Source of the DNA: Comamonadaceae bacterium
GTDB lineage: Bacteria; Pseudomonadota; Gammaproteobacteria; Burkholderiales; Burkholderiaceae_C
Length of the DNA: 63,707 bases
Assembly: GCA_027488735.1 (NCBI GenBank)
Contig: JAIYBB010000009.1
Coordinates: forward strand, 1 to 63,707
Direction: 5' to 3'
Under the pieces are notes generated by a model, which saw nothing but the letters and a program-made list of their open reading frames with translations, had not been told where the DNA came from and did no database searches. Both the position numbers and the translations under genes were made by a program. This document shows positions 1 to 9,334 of this stretch, in pieces (within the stretch, counting starts at the first letter, position 1; each line of letters starts with the position of its first letter).

Positions 1-118
1 ACTTAGCCGACAAAATCGTCGTGATCGCCGCCGTCAGCGTCGTCTTGCCATGGTCCACGTGGCCAATCGTGCCTACGTTGACGTGCGGTTTGGTCCGCTC
101 AAATTTGCCTTTTGCCAT
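1..118 (-). CDS. tuf: Elongation factor Tu, N-terminal fragment (cut by window end)
   Basis: EF-Tu carries aminoacyl-tRNA to the ribosome as a GTPase. Only about 39 residues are present, starting [20 protein letters not shown] and running through the P-loop GHVDHGKT; the rest lies beyond base 1. It follows tRNA-Tyr, tRNA-Gly and tRNA-Thr on the same strand, the classic tufB arrangement, so it is probably co-transcribed with them. A different tuf end is found at the right edge of the window, so the genome has two copies. Identification is certain despite truncation. Confidence 0.97.
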   Translation of the reverse strand, partial: MAKGKFERTKPHVNVGTIGHVDHGKTTLTAAITTILSAK

Positions 119-167
119 TCTTCGACTCCGAAAAAAAACTGACAGTTAATGCCAAAAAAACCAGATC

Positions 168-242
<75 letters not shown>

Positions 243-274
243 GAAAACTTCTTCGCCGGATCACCAACTCCGCT

Positions 275-348
275 TGGAGCGGGAGACGGGAATCGAACCC
301 GTGTCATTAGCTTGGAAGGCTAAGGTTCTACCATTGAACTACTCCCGC
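275..348 (-). tRNA. tRNA-Gly (anticodon TCC)
   Basis: A 74-nt tRNA on the minus strand with acceptor GCGGGAG/CTCCCGC, anticodon stem TTAGC/GCTAA, loop CTTCCAA (anticodon TCC) and encoded CCA. Middle gene of the Tyr-Gly-Thr-tuf transcription unit, 32 bases before tRNA-Thr. Confidence 0.97.
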
Positions 349-407
349 AGGTCCCCAAGGCCCACTCGGCATGGCTCTCTACGATGTCGCAGTTCACCCA
401 AGCAGTG

Positions 408-493
408 TGGTGGAGGAGGCTGGATTCGAACCAGCGTAGGCGTAAGCCAACAGATTTACAGTCTGCCCCCTTTAGCCACTCGGGCACCCCTCC
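408..493 (-). tRNA. tRNA-Tyr (anticodon GTA)
   Basis: An 86-nt class II tRNA with a long variable arm, anticodon stem CAGAC/ATCTG region with loop containing GTA, T-arm GCTGG-TTCGAAT-CCAGC and encoded CCA. First gene of the tRNA-tuf operon, downstream of a good -10 element. Confidence 0.97.
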
Positions 494-505
494 AGCGAGC
501 CAAAG

Positions 506-533
506 ACTATAGCACAGGATTACCCGTCAGAAA
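506..533 (-). promoter_or_regulatory. Probable promoter of the tRNA-tuf operon
   Basis: On the minus strand an extended -10 (TG-C-TATAGT, 511-506) sits 12 bases before the tRNA-Tyr 5' end, with a weak -35-like TTTCTG (533-528) 16 bases upstream. The distance suits transcription of a tRNA with a short leader. Motif inspection only. Confidence 0.5.
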
Positions 534-572
534 TTACGTTTTCTTAAACAGTTAAGCCGTCCTTGGTGACTA

Positions 573-1280
573 CTATTCGTCTAATTTCCAATGAAAATCT
601 ACGCCTTGTTCACTCAGCCATTTTTGCGCCTTTGAAAAATGGCGGCAGCCCATGAAAGGGGCAGGCCCGCGCAATGCGGACAGGGGCGAGGGATGGTTGG
701 CCATCAGAAGTAATTTGCCCGAGACCCTTTCATGGATTGAGGCAAGCTTGGTCTGCGCATGGGCACCCCACAGCAAAAACACCACGGGCTGATGTTGCTT
801 TGCAACTGCACGGATGATGGCATCCGTCAATACCTCCCAACCTTGCTTGGCATGTGAGGCAGGCAAGCCCTCTTCAACAGTCAAGCATGTATTGAGTAAC
901 AGCACGCCACGCTCAGCCCAGGGCATCAGTGAACCGCTCATCGGCGGCTGCAAGCCCGTGTCAGCTTGTAATTCTTTGAAAATGTTGCGCAAAGATGGTG
1001 GCGGGGTCATGTGTTTCGGCACAGAGAAAGACAAGCCCTCGGCCTGCCCCGGCCCGTGGTAAGGGTCTTGCCCCAACAGCACCACCCGCACCTTGTTCAA
1101 TGGTGTGAATTCGAGTGCGCGCAAAGGCTGTGGTGGATATATCCGGGCACCGTGGCGGATGCGAGCGTCCAAAAAAGCTGTCAGTTGCAGCCCTGTTTGG
1201 CTTTGCCAAAACGCCGACACCAGAGGCTGCCACGACGCATGCACAGCCCATTCGCCCGGGCTGGCGCTTTGCAACGACAC
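573..1280 (-). CDS. ung: Uracil-DNA glycosylase
   Basis: Removes uracil from DNA to start base-excision repair in the cytoplasm. Family 1 UDG signature is intact: the water-activating loop GQDPYHGPGQAEGLSFSV, then LLLNTCLTVE, and the leucine-loop motif HPSPLSA near the C-terminus. An open frame extends to 1436, but that would overlap trpC by about 150 bases. I chose the GTG at 1280, five bases after the trpC stop, giving 235 residues and starting VSLQSASPGEW; a TTG at 1295 is an alternative. It is the last gene after trpE-G-D-C and is probably read with them. Confidence 0.93.
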   Translation of the reverse strand: MSLQSASPGEWAVHASWQPLVSAFWQSQTGLQLTAFLDARIRHGARIYPPQPLRALEFTPLNKVRVVLLGQDPYHGPGQAEGLSFSVPKHMTPPPSLRNIFKELQADTGLQPPMSGSLMPWAERGVLLLNTCLTVEEGLPASHAKQGWEVLTDAIIRAVAKQHQPVVFLLWGAHAQTKLASIHERVSGKLLLMANHPSPLSALRGPAPFMGCRHFSKAQKWLSEQGVDFHWKLDE

Positions 1281-1284
1281 GGGA

Positions 1285-2088
1285 TCACTCTGCAAACAAT
1301 TGCGCCAAAGCAGCGCCGGGTTCGTCAGCTCGCATAAATGCCTCGCCGACCAAAAACGCCTGCACCCCTGCGCCACGCAATCGCAGCACATCGGCTTGCG
1401 TTGCAATACCGCTTTCAGTAATGAGCAATCGATCATCCGTCAAGTCTTGCAGCAACGACAAGGTGGTGTCTAACGACACTTCAAAGGTGCGTAAATTTCG
1501 GTTGTTGACACCAAGCAATCGGGTTTTCAATCGCAAAGCGCGCTGCATTTCTGCTCGGTCATGTACTTCCACCAGCACGGACATGTTCAGGCTGTGCGCC
1601 ACCGCCTCAAACTCAGCCATTTGCGCATCATCTAAACATGCGGCGATCAGCAGCACGCAGTCCGCACCCATGGCACGCGACTCGTAAATTTGGTAGAGGT
1701 CGACCATGAAGTCCTTGCGCAACACCGGCAGGTCGCAAGAGGCGCGCGCTTGTTTCAAGAAATCTGTCGAGCCTTGGAAATACTGCACATCGGTGAGCAC
1801 CGATAAACAAGCGGCGCTGATCTTGCCGTCGCCGTAGGCGTAACTTTGCGCGATGTCAGCGGGAATAAAGTCTTCGCGCAACAAGCCTTTGGACGGACTG
1901 GCTTTTTTGATTTCAGCAATAACAGCGGCCTGACCTTGGGCCATCTTGGCGCGCAAAGCCGCCTCAAAGCCACGCGTCATGACTCGGCTTTCAGCATCTG
2001 TTCGCATCGCCTCAAATGGCATTTTGCGCAGGCGCAATGCCACTTCTTCGCGCTTGGTTTGGACTATTTGTTGAAGTATGTCGCTCAC
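1285..2088 (-). CDS. trpC: Indole-3-glycerol phosphate synthase
   Basis: Closes the indole ring from CdRP in tryptophan synthesis; a cytoplasmic TIM barrel. Family motifs are visible: [27 protein letters not shown] and LLITESGI. The frame opens at a TTG (2106) overlapping the trpD stop, but a GTG at 2088 has an excellent Shine-Dalgarno AAAGGA six bases ahead and gives the usual start MSDILQ, so 267 residues are called. It sits directly after trpD and before ung. It is not fused to trpF, unlike in enterobacteria. Confidence 0.96.
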   Translation of the reverse strand: MSDILQQIVQTKREEVALRLRKMPFEAMRTDAESRVMTRGFEAALRAKMAQGQAAVIAEIKKASPSKGLLREDFIPADIAQSYAYGDGKISAACLSVLTDVQYFQGSTDFLKQARASCDLPVLRKDFMVDLYQIYESRAMGADCVLLIAACLDDAQMAEFEAVAHSLNMSVLVEVHDRAEMQRALRLKTRLLGVNNRNLRTFEVSLDTTLSLLQDLTDDRLLITESGIATQADVLRLRGAGVQAFLVGEAFMRADEPGAALAQLFAE

Positions 2089-2102
2089 TGCAAATCCTTT
2101 GG

Positions 2103-3137
2103 TCAAGCCACTTCAGGGCGTTGGGTGTAATTGACAAACTGGGCCAACTTGGCCTTGGCCAAACCACTGGCCAGTGCTTGTTGGGCCAAGGCCAATCCGC
2201 CAGCCATGGTGGGTGCTACGTTGGCGGCATACAAAGCCACGCCAGCATTCAGCGCCACGATGTCAAGCGCTGGGCCGGGCTGATTGTCAAGCACCGCCTC
2301 CAACATGGCGCGCGACTCTTGTGCATTCTCTACCCGCAGCGCGCGGTGGCTGGACATGGTCAAGCCGAAATCTTCCGGATGAATCTCGTACTCGGTGATC
2401 TCGCCGTTTTTCAATTCGCCGACCAAGGTAGCCGCTCCCAAGCTGACCTCGTCCATGCCGTCTCGCCCATACACCACCAACGCGTGTTCGGCACCCAGAC
2501 GTTGCAACGCACGTATTTGAATACCGACCAAATCAGGATGGAACACACCCATCAAAATATTCGGCGCAGAAGCCGGGTTGGTCAAGGGTCCCAAGATATT
2601 GAAGATAGTTCGTACGCCGAGTTCTTTGCGCACGGGTGCCACATTTTTCATCGCCGGATGGTGGTTAGGCGCAAACATAAAACCGATGCCGGTATGTGCA
2701 ATGCAATCGGTAATCGCCGTCGGTTTTAAGTTGATGTTGACGCCGAGGTTTTCCAACACATCCGCGCTGCCGCTTTTGCTGCTGACACTGCGACCGCCAT
2801 GTTTGCTGACACTCGCGCCAGCTGCCGCCGCGACAAACATGGCGCAAGTGGAAATATTGAAAGTGTGTGAGCCGTCACCGCCGGTGCCGACAATGTCGAC
2901 CAGATGCGTGCGGTCTGCCACCTCAACCTTGGTCGCGAACTCACGCATGACCTGAGCTGCTGCCGTGATTTCGCCGATGGTTTCTTTTTTCACCCGCAGG
3001 CCAGTCAAGATAGCGGCCGTCATCAGTGGCGTGATTTCTCCACCCATGATCATGCGCATGAGGTGCAGCATCTCGTCATGAAAAATTTCACGGTGCTCGA
3101 TGGTACGTTGTAAGGCTTCGCTGGCTGTGATGGTCAT
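2103..3137 (-). CDS. trpD: Anthranilate phosphoribosyltransferase
   Basis: Transfers phosphoribose from PRPP to anthranilate, the second step of the tryptophan branch. The PRPP and Mg-binding motif GTGGD ([17 protein letters not shown]) and [18 protein letters not shown] are present. The ATG at 3137 (MTITASEAL) has GGAG six bases upstream and gives 344 residues, normal for the family; an upstream GTG-type extension is unlikely. It follows trpG after about 60 bases. Not fused to the glutamine amidotransferase TrpG. Confidence 0.97.
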   Translation of the reverse strand: MTITASEALQRTIEHREIFHDEMLHLMRMIMGGEITPLMTAAILTGLRVKKETIGEITAAAQVMREFATKVEVADRTHLVDIVGTGGDGSHTFNISTCAMFVAAAAGASVSKHGGRSVSSKSGSADVLENLGVNINLKPTAITDCIAHTGIGFMFAPNHHPAMKNVAPVRKELGVRTIFNILGPLTNPASAPNILMGVFHPDLVGIQIRALQRLGAEHALVVYGRDGMDEVSLGAATLVGELKNGEITEYEIHPEDFGLTMSSHRALRVENAQESRAMLEAVLDNQPGPALDIVALNAGVALYAANVAPTMAGGLALAQQALASGLAKAKLAQFVNYTQRPEVA

Positions 3138-3200
3138 AGGGCACTCCACTGTCTCAATAATGATCGCCTAAGCGTCATGCTGAGTTTGTACTGTCATTCT

Positions 3201-3773
3201 TTATAAGGCGATTTGCAAAAAGTTTTTCAACAAGCTGTGCCCGTGTTCGGTCAACACAGACTCTGGGTGAAATTGCACCCCTTCGATAGGCAAGGAACGG
3301 TGACGCACGCCCATGATTTCACCGTCGTCGGTCCACGCGGTGACTTCAAGCTCGGCAGGCAGCGTGGCGCGCTCGATCGCTAGCGAGTGGTAACGGTTCA
3401 CGGTGTAGGCCTGCGGCAACCCGGCGAACACACCTTGCTGCGTGGTGTGAATGACGCTGGTTTTACCGTGCATGAGTTGCTGAGCGCGGATGATGCGTCC
3501 ACCAAACGCAGCGCCAATGCTTTGGTGCCCTAAACACACCCCCAGAATTGGCAACTTGCCAGCGAAATGCGCAATGGCGGCGACAGAAATTCCAGCCTCA
3601 GCAGGCGAGCATGGGCCAGGCGACACCACCAAATGGCTCGGTGCCATGGCGGTGATGTCCGCCACAGTCAACTCGTCGTTGCGACAGACTTCAATGTCTG
3701 CGCCGAGCTCGCCAAAATATTGCACCAGGTTATAGGTGAAGCTGTCGTAGTTGTCGATCATCAAGAGTTTCAT
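3201..3773 (-). CDS. trpG: Anthranilate synthase glutamine amidotransferase subunit
   Basis: Supplies ammonia from glutamine to TrpE for anthranilate formation. It is a class I amidotransferase with nucleophile Cys in GVCLGHQ and the His-Glu pair in VQFHPES. Its ATG overlaps the trpE stop by four bases (ATGA), indicating translational coupling of the two subunits. In many bacteria the same protein also serves PabB; no pabB is in the window. 190 residues, normal length. Confidence 0.96.
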   Translation of the reverse strand: MKLLMIDNYDSFTYNLVQYFGELGADIEVCRNDELTVADITAMAPSHLVVSPGPCSPAEAGISVAAIAHFAGKLPILGVCLGHQSIGAAFGGRIIRAQQLMHGKTSVIHTTQQGVFAGLPQAYTVNRYHSLAIERATLPAELEVTAWTDDGEIMGVRHRSLPIEGVQFHPESVLTEHGHSLLKNFLQIAL

Positions 3774-5269
3774 TCCAGCCCCTCCTCAACCAACTCACTG
3801 GCGCGCAGCAAAGCCCGCGCTTTGTGCTCTGTTTCCTGCCATTCCATTTCAGGCACAGAATCAGCCACCACGCCGGCAGCAGCTTGCACATACAAAGTGT
3901 CGTTCTTGATGATGCCGGTACGTATGGCGATAGCCACATCCATGTCTCCCGCAAAACTAAGGTAACCGCAAGCGCCGCCGTAAATACCGCGCTTGACTGG
4001 TTCGAGTTGATCGATCAACTCCATGGCGTGTACTTTGGGCGCGCCGGTGAGCGTGCCAGCCGGAAAGGTGGCTCGCAACACATCCATGCTGCGCATGCCG
4101 TCTTTGAGCATGCCCTCGACATTGCTCACAATATGCATCACATGGCTGTAGCGCTCCACCGAAAAAGCTTCGGTCACTTTGACGCTGCCGGTTTTGGCAA
4201 TACGTCCAATGTCATTGCGCGCCAAGTCAATCAACATGACATGTTCGGCGCGCTCTTTGGGATCGTTGATCAATTCAACTTCCGTGGCCTTGTCATCTTC
4301 GGGCGTGGCGCCGCGCGGTCGGGTTCCCGCCAAGGGTCGAATGGTGACCTTGTTGCCTTCAGCGGTGGTTTCTTGGCGCACCAAAATTTCTGGCGAAGCA
4401 CCCACCACTTGGAAATCCCCCATGTGATAAAAATACATATACGGGCTGGGGTTGAGCGAGCGTAATGCGCGGTAGAGCGACAACGGACTTTCTGTGAAGC
4501 GTTTTTTGATGCGCTGCCCAACTTGTACCTGCATGAAATCACCGGCTTCTATCAACCCCTTGGCGCGCTCAACCGCTTTCAAATAATCGGCTTTGGCAAA
4601 TTCACGTTCGGGGGGATGGCTTTGTGAGGGCTTCACCACAGGCGCACTCACTGAATATTTCAACAAGGCCTTGAGTTCACGCAAACGTTTTTTGGCGCGG
4701 GTATAGGCCTCGGCGGTATGTGGATCAGCGTACACCAGCAAGTACAACTTGCCTGACAGGTTGTCGATCACCGCCAATTCCTCGGTTTGCAACAACAGTA
4801 TGTCTGGACAACCCAAGGTGTCGGGTGGACACGTGTGCAATAACTTTTTTTCAATATGACGCACGGTGTCGTAGCCAAAGTAGCCCGCGAGTCCGCCACA
4901 AAACCGCGGCATACCGGGGCGCAACGCCACTTTGAAACGCTGTTGGTAGGCGGCGATGAAATCCAGCGGATTGCCGTGGTGGGTTTCAACGACCGTGCCG
5001 TTGGTCACCACCTCGGTGTGCGCTTGGTCGCCAAAACCTTGTGCACGCAAAAATGTATGGGCGGGCAAACCGATGAAGCTGTAGCGCCCAAAACGCTCGC
5101 CCCCCACCACAGATTCCAGCAGAAAACTGTATTTGCCACCGTCATGGGTGAATGCCAATTTCAAATACAAAGAAAGCGGCGTTTCCAAATCGGCAAACGC
5201 CTCGGCCATCAAGGGAATACGGTTGTAGCCTTGTGCCGCGAGGCTTTTAAATTCGAGTTCAGAGATCAC
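3770..5269 (-). CDS. trpE: Anthranilate synthase component I
   Basis: Converts chorismate with ammonia to anthranilate, the committed and normally feedback-inhibited step of tryptophan synthesis. The chorismate-binding fold shows [23 protein letters not shown] and GTLTGAPK in order across residues 280-430. The LLES segment near residue 50 matches the tryptophan-binding site of the family. Start is GTG at 5269 with GGAGG six bases before it; 499 residues. First gene of trpEGDC, preceded by a 200-base leader with attenuator-like structure. Confidence 0.97.
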   Translation of the reverse strand: MISELEFKSLAAQGYNRIPLMAEAFADLETPLSLYLKLAFTHDGGKYSFLLESVVGGERFGRYSFIGLPAHTFLRAQGFGDQAHTEVVTNGTVVETHHGNPLDFIAAYQQRFKVALRPGMPRFCGGLAGYFGYDTVRHIEKKLLHTCPPDTLGCPDILLLQTEELAVIDNLSGKLYLLVYADPHTAEAYTRAKKRLRELKALLKYSVSAPVVKPSQSHPPEREFAKADYLKAVERAKGLIEAGDFMQVQVGQRIKKRFTESPLSLYRALRSLNPSPYMYFYHMGDFQVVGASPEILVRQETTAEGNKVTIRPLAGTRPRGATPEDDKATEVELINDPKERAEHVMLIDLARNDIGRIAKTGSVKVTEAFSVERYSHVMHIVSNVEGMLKDGMRSMDVLRATFPAGTLTGAPKVHAMELIDQLEPVKRGIYGGACGYLSFAGDMDVAIAIRTGIIKNDTLYVQAAAGVVADSVPEMEWQETEHKARALLRASELVEEGLE

Positions 5270-5307
5270 AGAGAGCCTCCACAGCTCAGCCCCTCAGGGC
5301 TTCAAAT

Positions 5308-5412
5308 AAAAAAAGGGTGGGGTCACCCGACCAATCAGGAGGCGTAACGTGTCAATACAACTTGGTCACGCCGTGCAAGACGGGCGACGCCAAGGCCAAG
5401 CTCCCCGTCCAT
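5308..5412 (-). promoter_or_regulatory. Possible trpE leader: short ORF plus terminator-like hairpin
   Basis: Upstream of trpE the minus strand holds a 25-codon ORF from ATG 5412 to TGA 5335 (begins MDGELGLG, ends VVLTRYAS). It is followed at once by hairpin GGGTG-ACCC-CACCC (5328-5315) and seven T (5314-5308). A GACCAA inside the ORF can pair with TTGGTC at 5334-5329, just before the hairpin. This resembles an attenuator, but the ORF has no Trp codon and only a weak ribosome site, so sensing of tryptophan by the usual mechanism is doubtful. Confidence 0.4.
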
Positions 5413-5473
5413 GGGACCCAGTGAGGTTATTGAGGTGAATAAACATGGTTCAAAGTGTAACAAACAGCGGTAT

Positions 5474-6193
5474 TCAGTCTTTCAATTCATCGATACGGTC
5501 GATGAACCCATCGCAATCCACACCGTGTATGGGCTCACCATGGTTGTACCCATAGGTGACCAACACCACTGGGCATTGCGCGGCACGCGCGGCCAGTGCA
5601 TCGTTTTGCGAGTCTCCGAGCATCAGCGTGTGCGCAGGCAATGTGCCAAAGGCTTTGCAGGTTTCAAGCAATGGCATAGGGTCGGGTTTTTTGCGCGGGA
5701 AAGCGTCTCCGCCATACACATGGCTGAAAAAACCAGCCAGCCCTTTGTCGGCCAACAAGGCTTTGGCAAACGCCGTGGGTTTGTTGGTCAAGCAAGCCAT
5801 CTTCAAGCCGCGTGCTTGCAATTGCTGTAAACCGGGCAACACGCCTGCATACACATCTGCAAACTTGCCGTTGACTTTTTCGTAATGGTGTTGGTAGCGC
5901 GCAAACGCTGGCTCAAACAAATTTTCAACACCGGTGTTGTCACACACCATGCCTGAGGCCTTGACCTCGGGCAAATCCAGTTGATGGCGCAATACCGTGC
6001 GAATCAAATGCTCGGAGCCTTTGCCAACCGCGATGTTCACCACCGCAGGCGAGACCTTGGGCAAATCCATATCTGCCAAACACAAATTGAGCGCGGCTTC
6101 AAAGTCGCCCATGGTGTCGACCATGGTGCCGTCCAAGTCGATCATGACGGCTTGAATATTGGCGAGGCTGAATGCTTGAGATGGAGTGGGCAT
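5474..6193 (-). CDS. gph: Phosphoglycolate phosphatase (HAD family)
   Basis: Dephosphorylates 2-phosphoglycolate, a product of DNA repair and oxygenation side reactions. HAD motif I is MIDLDGTMVDT (residues about 17-27), motif II-like CLTNKP and motif III/IV KPDP with MLGDSQND. 239 residues with an ATG start. It lies between the DUF1566-like gene (3-base gap) and the trpE leader, the usual rpe-gph-trpE order of Burkholderiales. Assignment to Gph rather than another HAD phosphatase rests on this context. Confidence 0.9.
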   Translation of the reverse strand: MPTPSQAFSLANIQAVMIDLDGTMVDTMGDFEAALNLCLADMDLPKVSPAVVNIAVGKGSEHLIRTVLRHQLDLPEVKASGMVCDNTGVENLFEPAFARYQHHYEKVNGKFADVYAGVLPGLQQLQARGLKMACLTNKPTAFAKALLADKGLAGFFSHVYGGDAFPRKKPDPMPLLETCKAFGTLPAHTLMLGDSQNDALAARAAQCPVVLVTYGYNHGEPIHGVDCDGFIDRIDELKD

Positions 6194-6196
6194 AGT

Positions 6197-6688
6197 TCAA
6201 GACCTGACACGTCTGACAAACAAAGGAATTTTTTTGATCAGGTTAGCGATCAATGAACTGCCGGAGTGCACGACCACAGCGCCATCGGGGCTGCCCATAT
6301 CGGTGGAAGTCCACACCCAACCGTAAGGGCCAGCGCCAAACCATGTTTGGTTCAAGGCCGGGTCCGAGCAGCTTTTTTCACTCAAGCCTTCCAGCTCAAC
6401 CTGGGTGGGCAAGCGCCATTTGGCCTCGGCCGCCGTTTTGGTGGCGACGACCCAGTCTTGTGCAGTGGCAGCGCCGGTGCAAGTGGTGCCGTTCCATTGC
6501 ATGCCGTGCACGCAACGCTGCCACACCAGTCCGGTTTCCTTGTCTTTGACTTCAGAGCCGCTGGCATTGGCGGCTTCGTAACGGCTGTCGGGCCGAGTCA
6601 GCGGCGAGTCGGGAAAACATGCGGCTTGAGTGATGCCCGCAGCCAACAAGCTGGCAGCCAAGCAAATCAATGAGGATGTGTTTTTCAT
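6197..6688 (-). CDS. Exported DUF1566-like protein
   Basis: A small exported protein of unknown role. From ATG 6688 it has a signal peptide (MKNTSSLICLAASLLAAGITQA, cleavage before ACFPDS) and then a domain with DKETGLVWQRC, AKWRLPTQVELEGL and WVWTSTD, the pattern of DUF1566 (Lcl C-terminal, a C-type-lectin-like fold). Four cysteines after the signal suggest disulfides in the periplasm. The frame can be extended to a TTG at 6715 overlapping rpe, which I rejected. Inserted between rpe and gph, with a 3-base gap to gph. No function can be inferred. Confidence 0.75.
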   Translation of the reverse strand: MKNTSSLICLAASLLAAGITQAACFPDSPLTRPDSRYEAANASGSEVKDKETGLVWQRCVHGMQWNGTTCTGAATAQDWVVATKTAAEAKWRLPTQVELEGLSEKSCSDPALNQTWFGAGPYGWVWTSTDMGSPDGAVVVHSGSSLIANLIKKIPLFVRRVRS

Positions 6689-6707
6689 GGTTCGTGAGGG
6701 AGAAAAT

Positions 6708-7388
6708 TTAAGCAAGTGCGTGGCGCATCTGGTCGATCACAGCTTTGTAATCCGGTTTGCCGAATATGGCGCTGCCGGCCACAAATGTGTCTGCGCCTGC
6801 GTTGGCCACAGAGCGGATGTTGTCGGGCTTGATGCCGCCGTCCACTTCCAAACGGATATCGCGGCCGCTGGCCTGAATGCGTTTGGCCGCGTGTTCAACT
6901 TTGCGCAAGGCCGAGTCAATGAAACTTTGTCCGCCGAAGCCCGGGTTGACGCTCATGATCAAAATCAAATCGATGTCTTCAATGAGCCAATCCAACACAT
7001 CCAAAGGCTCGGCCGGATTGAACACCACACCGGCCTTGCAGCCCGCCGCCTTGATGGCTTGCACACTGCGGTGCGCGTGGCTGGAAGCATCCGGGTGAAA
7101 GCTGATCAAGTCAGCACCGGCTTGAGCGAAGGCTGCAGCGAGTGCATCCACCGGTTGCACCATCAAGTGCACATCGATGGGCACGGCCACACCGGCAGGC
7201 GTTTTGGCATGCGGCTTTAACGCTTGGCAAACCATAGGGCCGAAGGTCAGGTTGGGCACATAGTGGTTGTCCATCACATCAAAGTGAATCCAGTCGGCAC
7301 CGGCGGCGACAACGTTTTTCACTTCGTCGCCTAGGTGGGCGAAATCGGCGGAAAGTATGGAAGGGGCGATGCGGTAGGTGGTAGTCAT
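6708..7388 (-). CDS. rpe: Ribulose-phosphate 3-epimerase
   Basis: Interconverts ribulose-5-P and xylulose-5-P in the pentose phosphate and Calvin pathways. The TIM-barrel motifs [41 protein letters not shown] and EVDGGI are all present, including the metal-binding His and catalytic Asp residues. ATG 7388 ([10 protein letters not shown]) gives 226 residues; a longer frame to 7424 is unlikely. First gene of the minus-strand unit leading to trp, divergent from apaG 62 bases away. Confidence 0.96.
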   Translation of the reverse strand: MTTTYRIAPSILSADFAHLGDEVKNVVAAGADWIHFDVMDNHYVPNLTFGPMVCQALKPHAKTPAGVAVPIDVHLMVQPVDALAAAFAQAGADLISFHPDASSHAHRSVQAIKAAGCKAGVVFNPAEPLDVLDWLIEDIDLILIMSVNPGFGGQSFIDSALRKVEHAAKRIQASGRDIRLEVDGGIKPDNIRSVANAGADTFVAGSAIFGKPDYKAVIDQMRHALA

Positions 7389-7450
7389 GGTCGTGATTAT
7401 GGTGTCAGAATCGGCTCTTGCCATTCATTTGACCAGATTCCCCCGACCTC

Positions 7451-7843
7451 ATGCCAACCTACAGACTCACCGTGGAAGTCACGCCACATTACCTGCCCGA
7501 TCAGTCCAGCCCAGACGAAGGCTTGTTCTCTTTTGCCTATACCGTGGCCATACAAAATACCGGCGATATCGGCGCGCAAGTCATCTCGCGCACCTGGCAC
7601 ATCAACGATGCCGAAGGCTTGCACGAAAAAGTCAAAGGCCTGGGCGTGGTCGGCCACCAACCCTTGCTGCAACCCGGCGAGAGCTTTGAATACACCAGCG
7701 GTGCGCGTTTACGCACCCCTACTGGCACCATGCATGGCAGTTATTTTTGCGTGGCGGTCGATGGTGAAAAGTTTGATGTCGACATTCCGATGTTTGTGCT
7801 GGACGCATTGAGCGACAGCGGCAGCAAGCGGCATATGCACTGA
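7451..7843 (+). CDS. apaG: ApaG family protein
   Basis: A 130-residue single-domain beta-sandwich protein (fibronectin III-like). It shows FAYTVAIQNTGDIGAQVISRTWHI, GLGVVGHQPLLQPGESFEYTSG and HGSYFCV, the ApaG consensus. Linked genetically to Co2+/Mg2+ resistance and Ap4A metabolism in enterobacteria, but no biochemical activity is secure. It leads the plus-strand group with thiL, pgpA and pncC, ending 6 bases before thiL. In other proteobacteria it pairs with apaH-ksgA, which are absent here. Confidence 0.93.
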   Translation: MPTYRLTVEVTPHYLPDQSSPDEGLFSFAYTVAIQNTGDIGAQVISRTWHINDAEGLHEKVKGLGVVGHQPLLQPGESFEYTSGARLRTPTGTMHGSYFCVAVDGEKFDVDIPMFVLDALSDSGSKRHMH

Positions 7844-7849
7844 CCACGC

Positions 7850-8815
7850 ATGGGTGAATTTGACCTGATCACCCGTTACTTCACCCGCCCGGCCAAGCGG
7901 GCTGTGCTCGGTGTGGGCGACGACTGCGCCTTGTGGCAAATACAACCAGGCATGCAATTGGCCGTGTCTTCGGACATGCTGGTAGAAGGCCGACATTTTT
8001 TGAGCACTGTGCCGCCCAAGCGACTGGGGCACAAAGCCTTGGCTGTCAATTTGAGTGACTTGGCCGCCAGCGGTGCCAAGCCTGTGGCGTTTACCTTGGC
8101 ACTGGCGATGCCTCGCATCGATGAATCTTGGCTGCAAGGTTTTTCGGCGGGCTTGCTGGCATTGGCGGACTTGCACCAGTGCGAATTGGTGGGTGGTGAC
8201 ACCACGCAAGGCCCCTTGACCATCTGTATCACGGTGATGGGTGAAGTGCCGCCGGGCGACGCGCTGCTGCGACAAAGCGCACAAGTCGGCGATGACATTT
8301 ACATCAGTGGCTCAGTGGGTGACGCAAGACTGGCCCTTGAGGTCATGCGCGGTCAACTTTCACTCAGCGCATCAGACTTCGAATCCTGTCGGCAACGCAT
8401 GGAGCAACCCGAACCGCGCGTCGCTTTGGGCTTGGCATTGCGCGGTGTGGCAAACGCATGCATTGATGTGAGCGATGGTTTGGCCGGCGACTTGGGCCAT
8501 GTGCTCAAAGCTTCTCAAGTCGGCGCTGTACTGACCACCGACTGGGTACAAGACAGCGCTGCCATCAGTGCAGCCATGCAAAGCCTGCCGTTTGCACGTC
8601 GCTTAGACATGGCACTGGCTGGCGGCGATGACTACGAATTGTTGTTCACCGCTGCACCCGAACAATCCGACGCGGTGCAACACGCTGCCAACGAAGCCAA
8701 TGTCAGTGTCACTTGCATCGGCCGCATCACGACTGGCAGCGGACTGCAGGTGCTTGATCTGCAAGGGGTGCCTATGTCACGTCGGTTTGCCTCGTATGAC
8801 CATTTTGCAAATTGA
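7850..8815 (+). CDS. thiL: Thiamine-monophosphate kinase
   Basis: Phosphorylates thiamine monophosphate to the active cofactor thiamine diphosphate. It is a PurM-like ATP-binding enzyme with metal-binding motifs VGDDCALW near the N-terminus, GGDTTQGP, DVSDGLAGDLGH and GGDDYELLF. 321 residues, ATG 7850. It is followed by pgpA nine bases on, the conserved thiL-pgpA pair of proteobacteria. Confidence 0.96.
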   Translation: MGEFDLITRYFTRPAKRAVLGVGDDCALWQIQPGMQLAVSSDMLVEGRHFLSTVPPKRLGHKALAVNLSDLAASGAKPVAFTLALAMPRIDESWLQGFSAGLLALADLHQCELVGGDTTQGPLTICITVMGEVPPGDALLRQSAQVGDDIYISGSVGDARLALEVMRGQLSLSASDFESCRQRMEQPEPRVALGLALRGVANACIDVSDGLAGDLGHVLKASQVGAVLTTDWVQDSAAISAAMQSLPFARRLDMALAGGDDYELLFTAAPEQSDAVQHAANEANVSVTCIGRITTGSGLQVLDLQGVPMSRRFASYDHFAN

Positions 8816-8824
8816 GAGTTGACC

Positions 8825-9334
8825 ATGTCGATTGATGCCCCATGGCATGCCGCCCGCTTCATGTGGTCCCACCCCGCGCATGTCTTGGCCATGGGGTTTG
8901 GCGCTGGCTTGAGCCCCAAAGCACCTGGCACGGTAGGCACTTTGTGGGCCTGGGCCGCCTATGTTGTGCTGAGCTTGTTCCTGAGCACGGCACAAATCGG
9001 CTGGCTGATTGCGCTGTCTTTCCCCGTGGGCTGGTGGGCCTGCACCGTGACCGCCCAACACATGCAAGTGCAAGACCCCAGCGCCATCGTGTGGGACGAG
9101 ATCGTCGCTTTTTGGTTGATTTTGTGGCTGTGGATGCCCGTTGGTCTGTTCGGACAATTGGTGGCCTTCATTTTGTTTCGATTGTTCGATGCGCTCAAAC
9201 CCGGTCCGGTAGGCTGGGCCGACCGGCATTTCCACGGCCTGGGTTGGCGCGGCGGTTTCGGCATCATGTTTGACGATATCGTCGCAGCGTTTTGCACGCT
9301 GTTGTTTATTTCACTTTGGCAGGCCACCCGATGA
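8825..9334 (+). CDS. pgpA: Phosphatidylglycerophosphatase A
   Basis: Removes the phosphate from phosphatidylglycerophosphate to make phosphatidylglycerol at the inner membrane. Motifs include GLSPKAPGTVGTL, a WDEIVAFW acidic site, and DRHFHGLGWRGGFGIMFDD; several membrane helices lie between. ATG at 8825 gives 169 residues; a TTG six bases upstream was not used. Its stop overlaps the pncC start by four bases. Confidence 0.95.
   Translation: MSIDAPWHAARFMWSHPAHVLAMGFGAGLSPKAPGTVGTLWAWAAYVVLSLFLSTAQIGWLIALSFPVGWWACTVTAQHMQVQDPSAIVWDEIVAFWLILWLWMPVGLFGQLVAFILFRLFDALKPGPVGWADRHFHGLGWRGGFGIMFDDIVAAFCTLLFISLWQATR

Noticed and set aside
1281..1436. Longer ung N-terminus
   Set aside because: It would overlap trpC by about 150 bases and has no similarity to Ung N-termini.
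2016..2729. Long plus-strand open frame opposite trpC-trpD
   Set aside because: It lies wholly antisense to well-matched trp genes and its translation has no recognisable domain or start signal; similar shadows occur opposite argS, leuS, pntB and rpsC.
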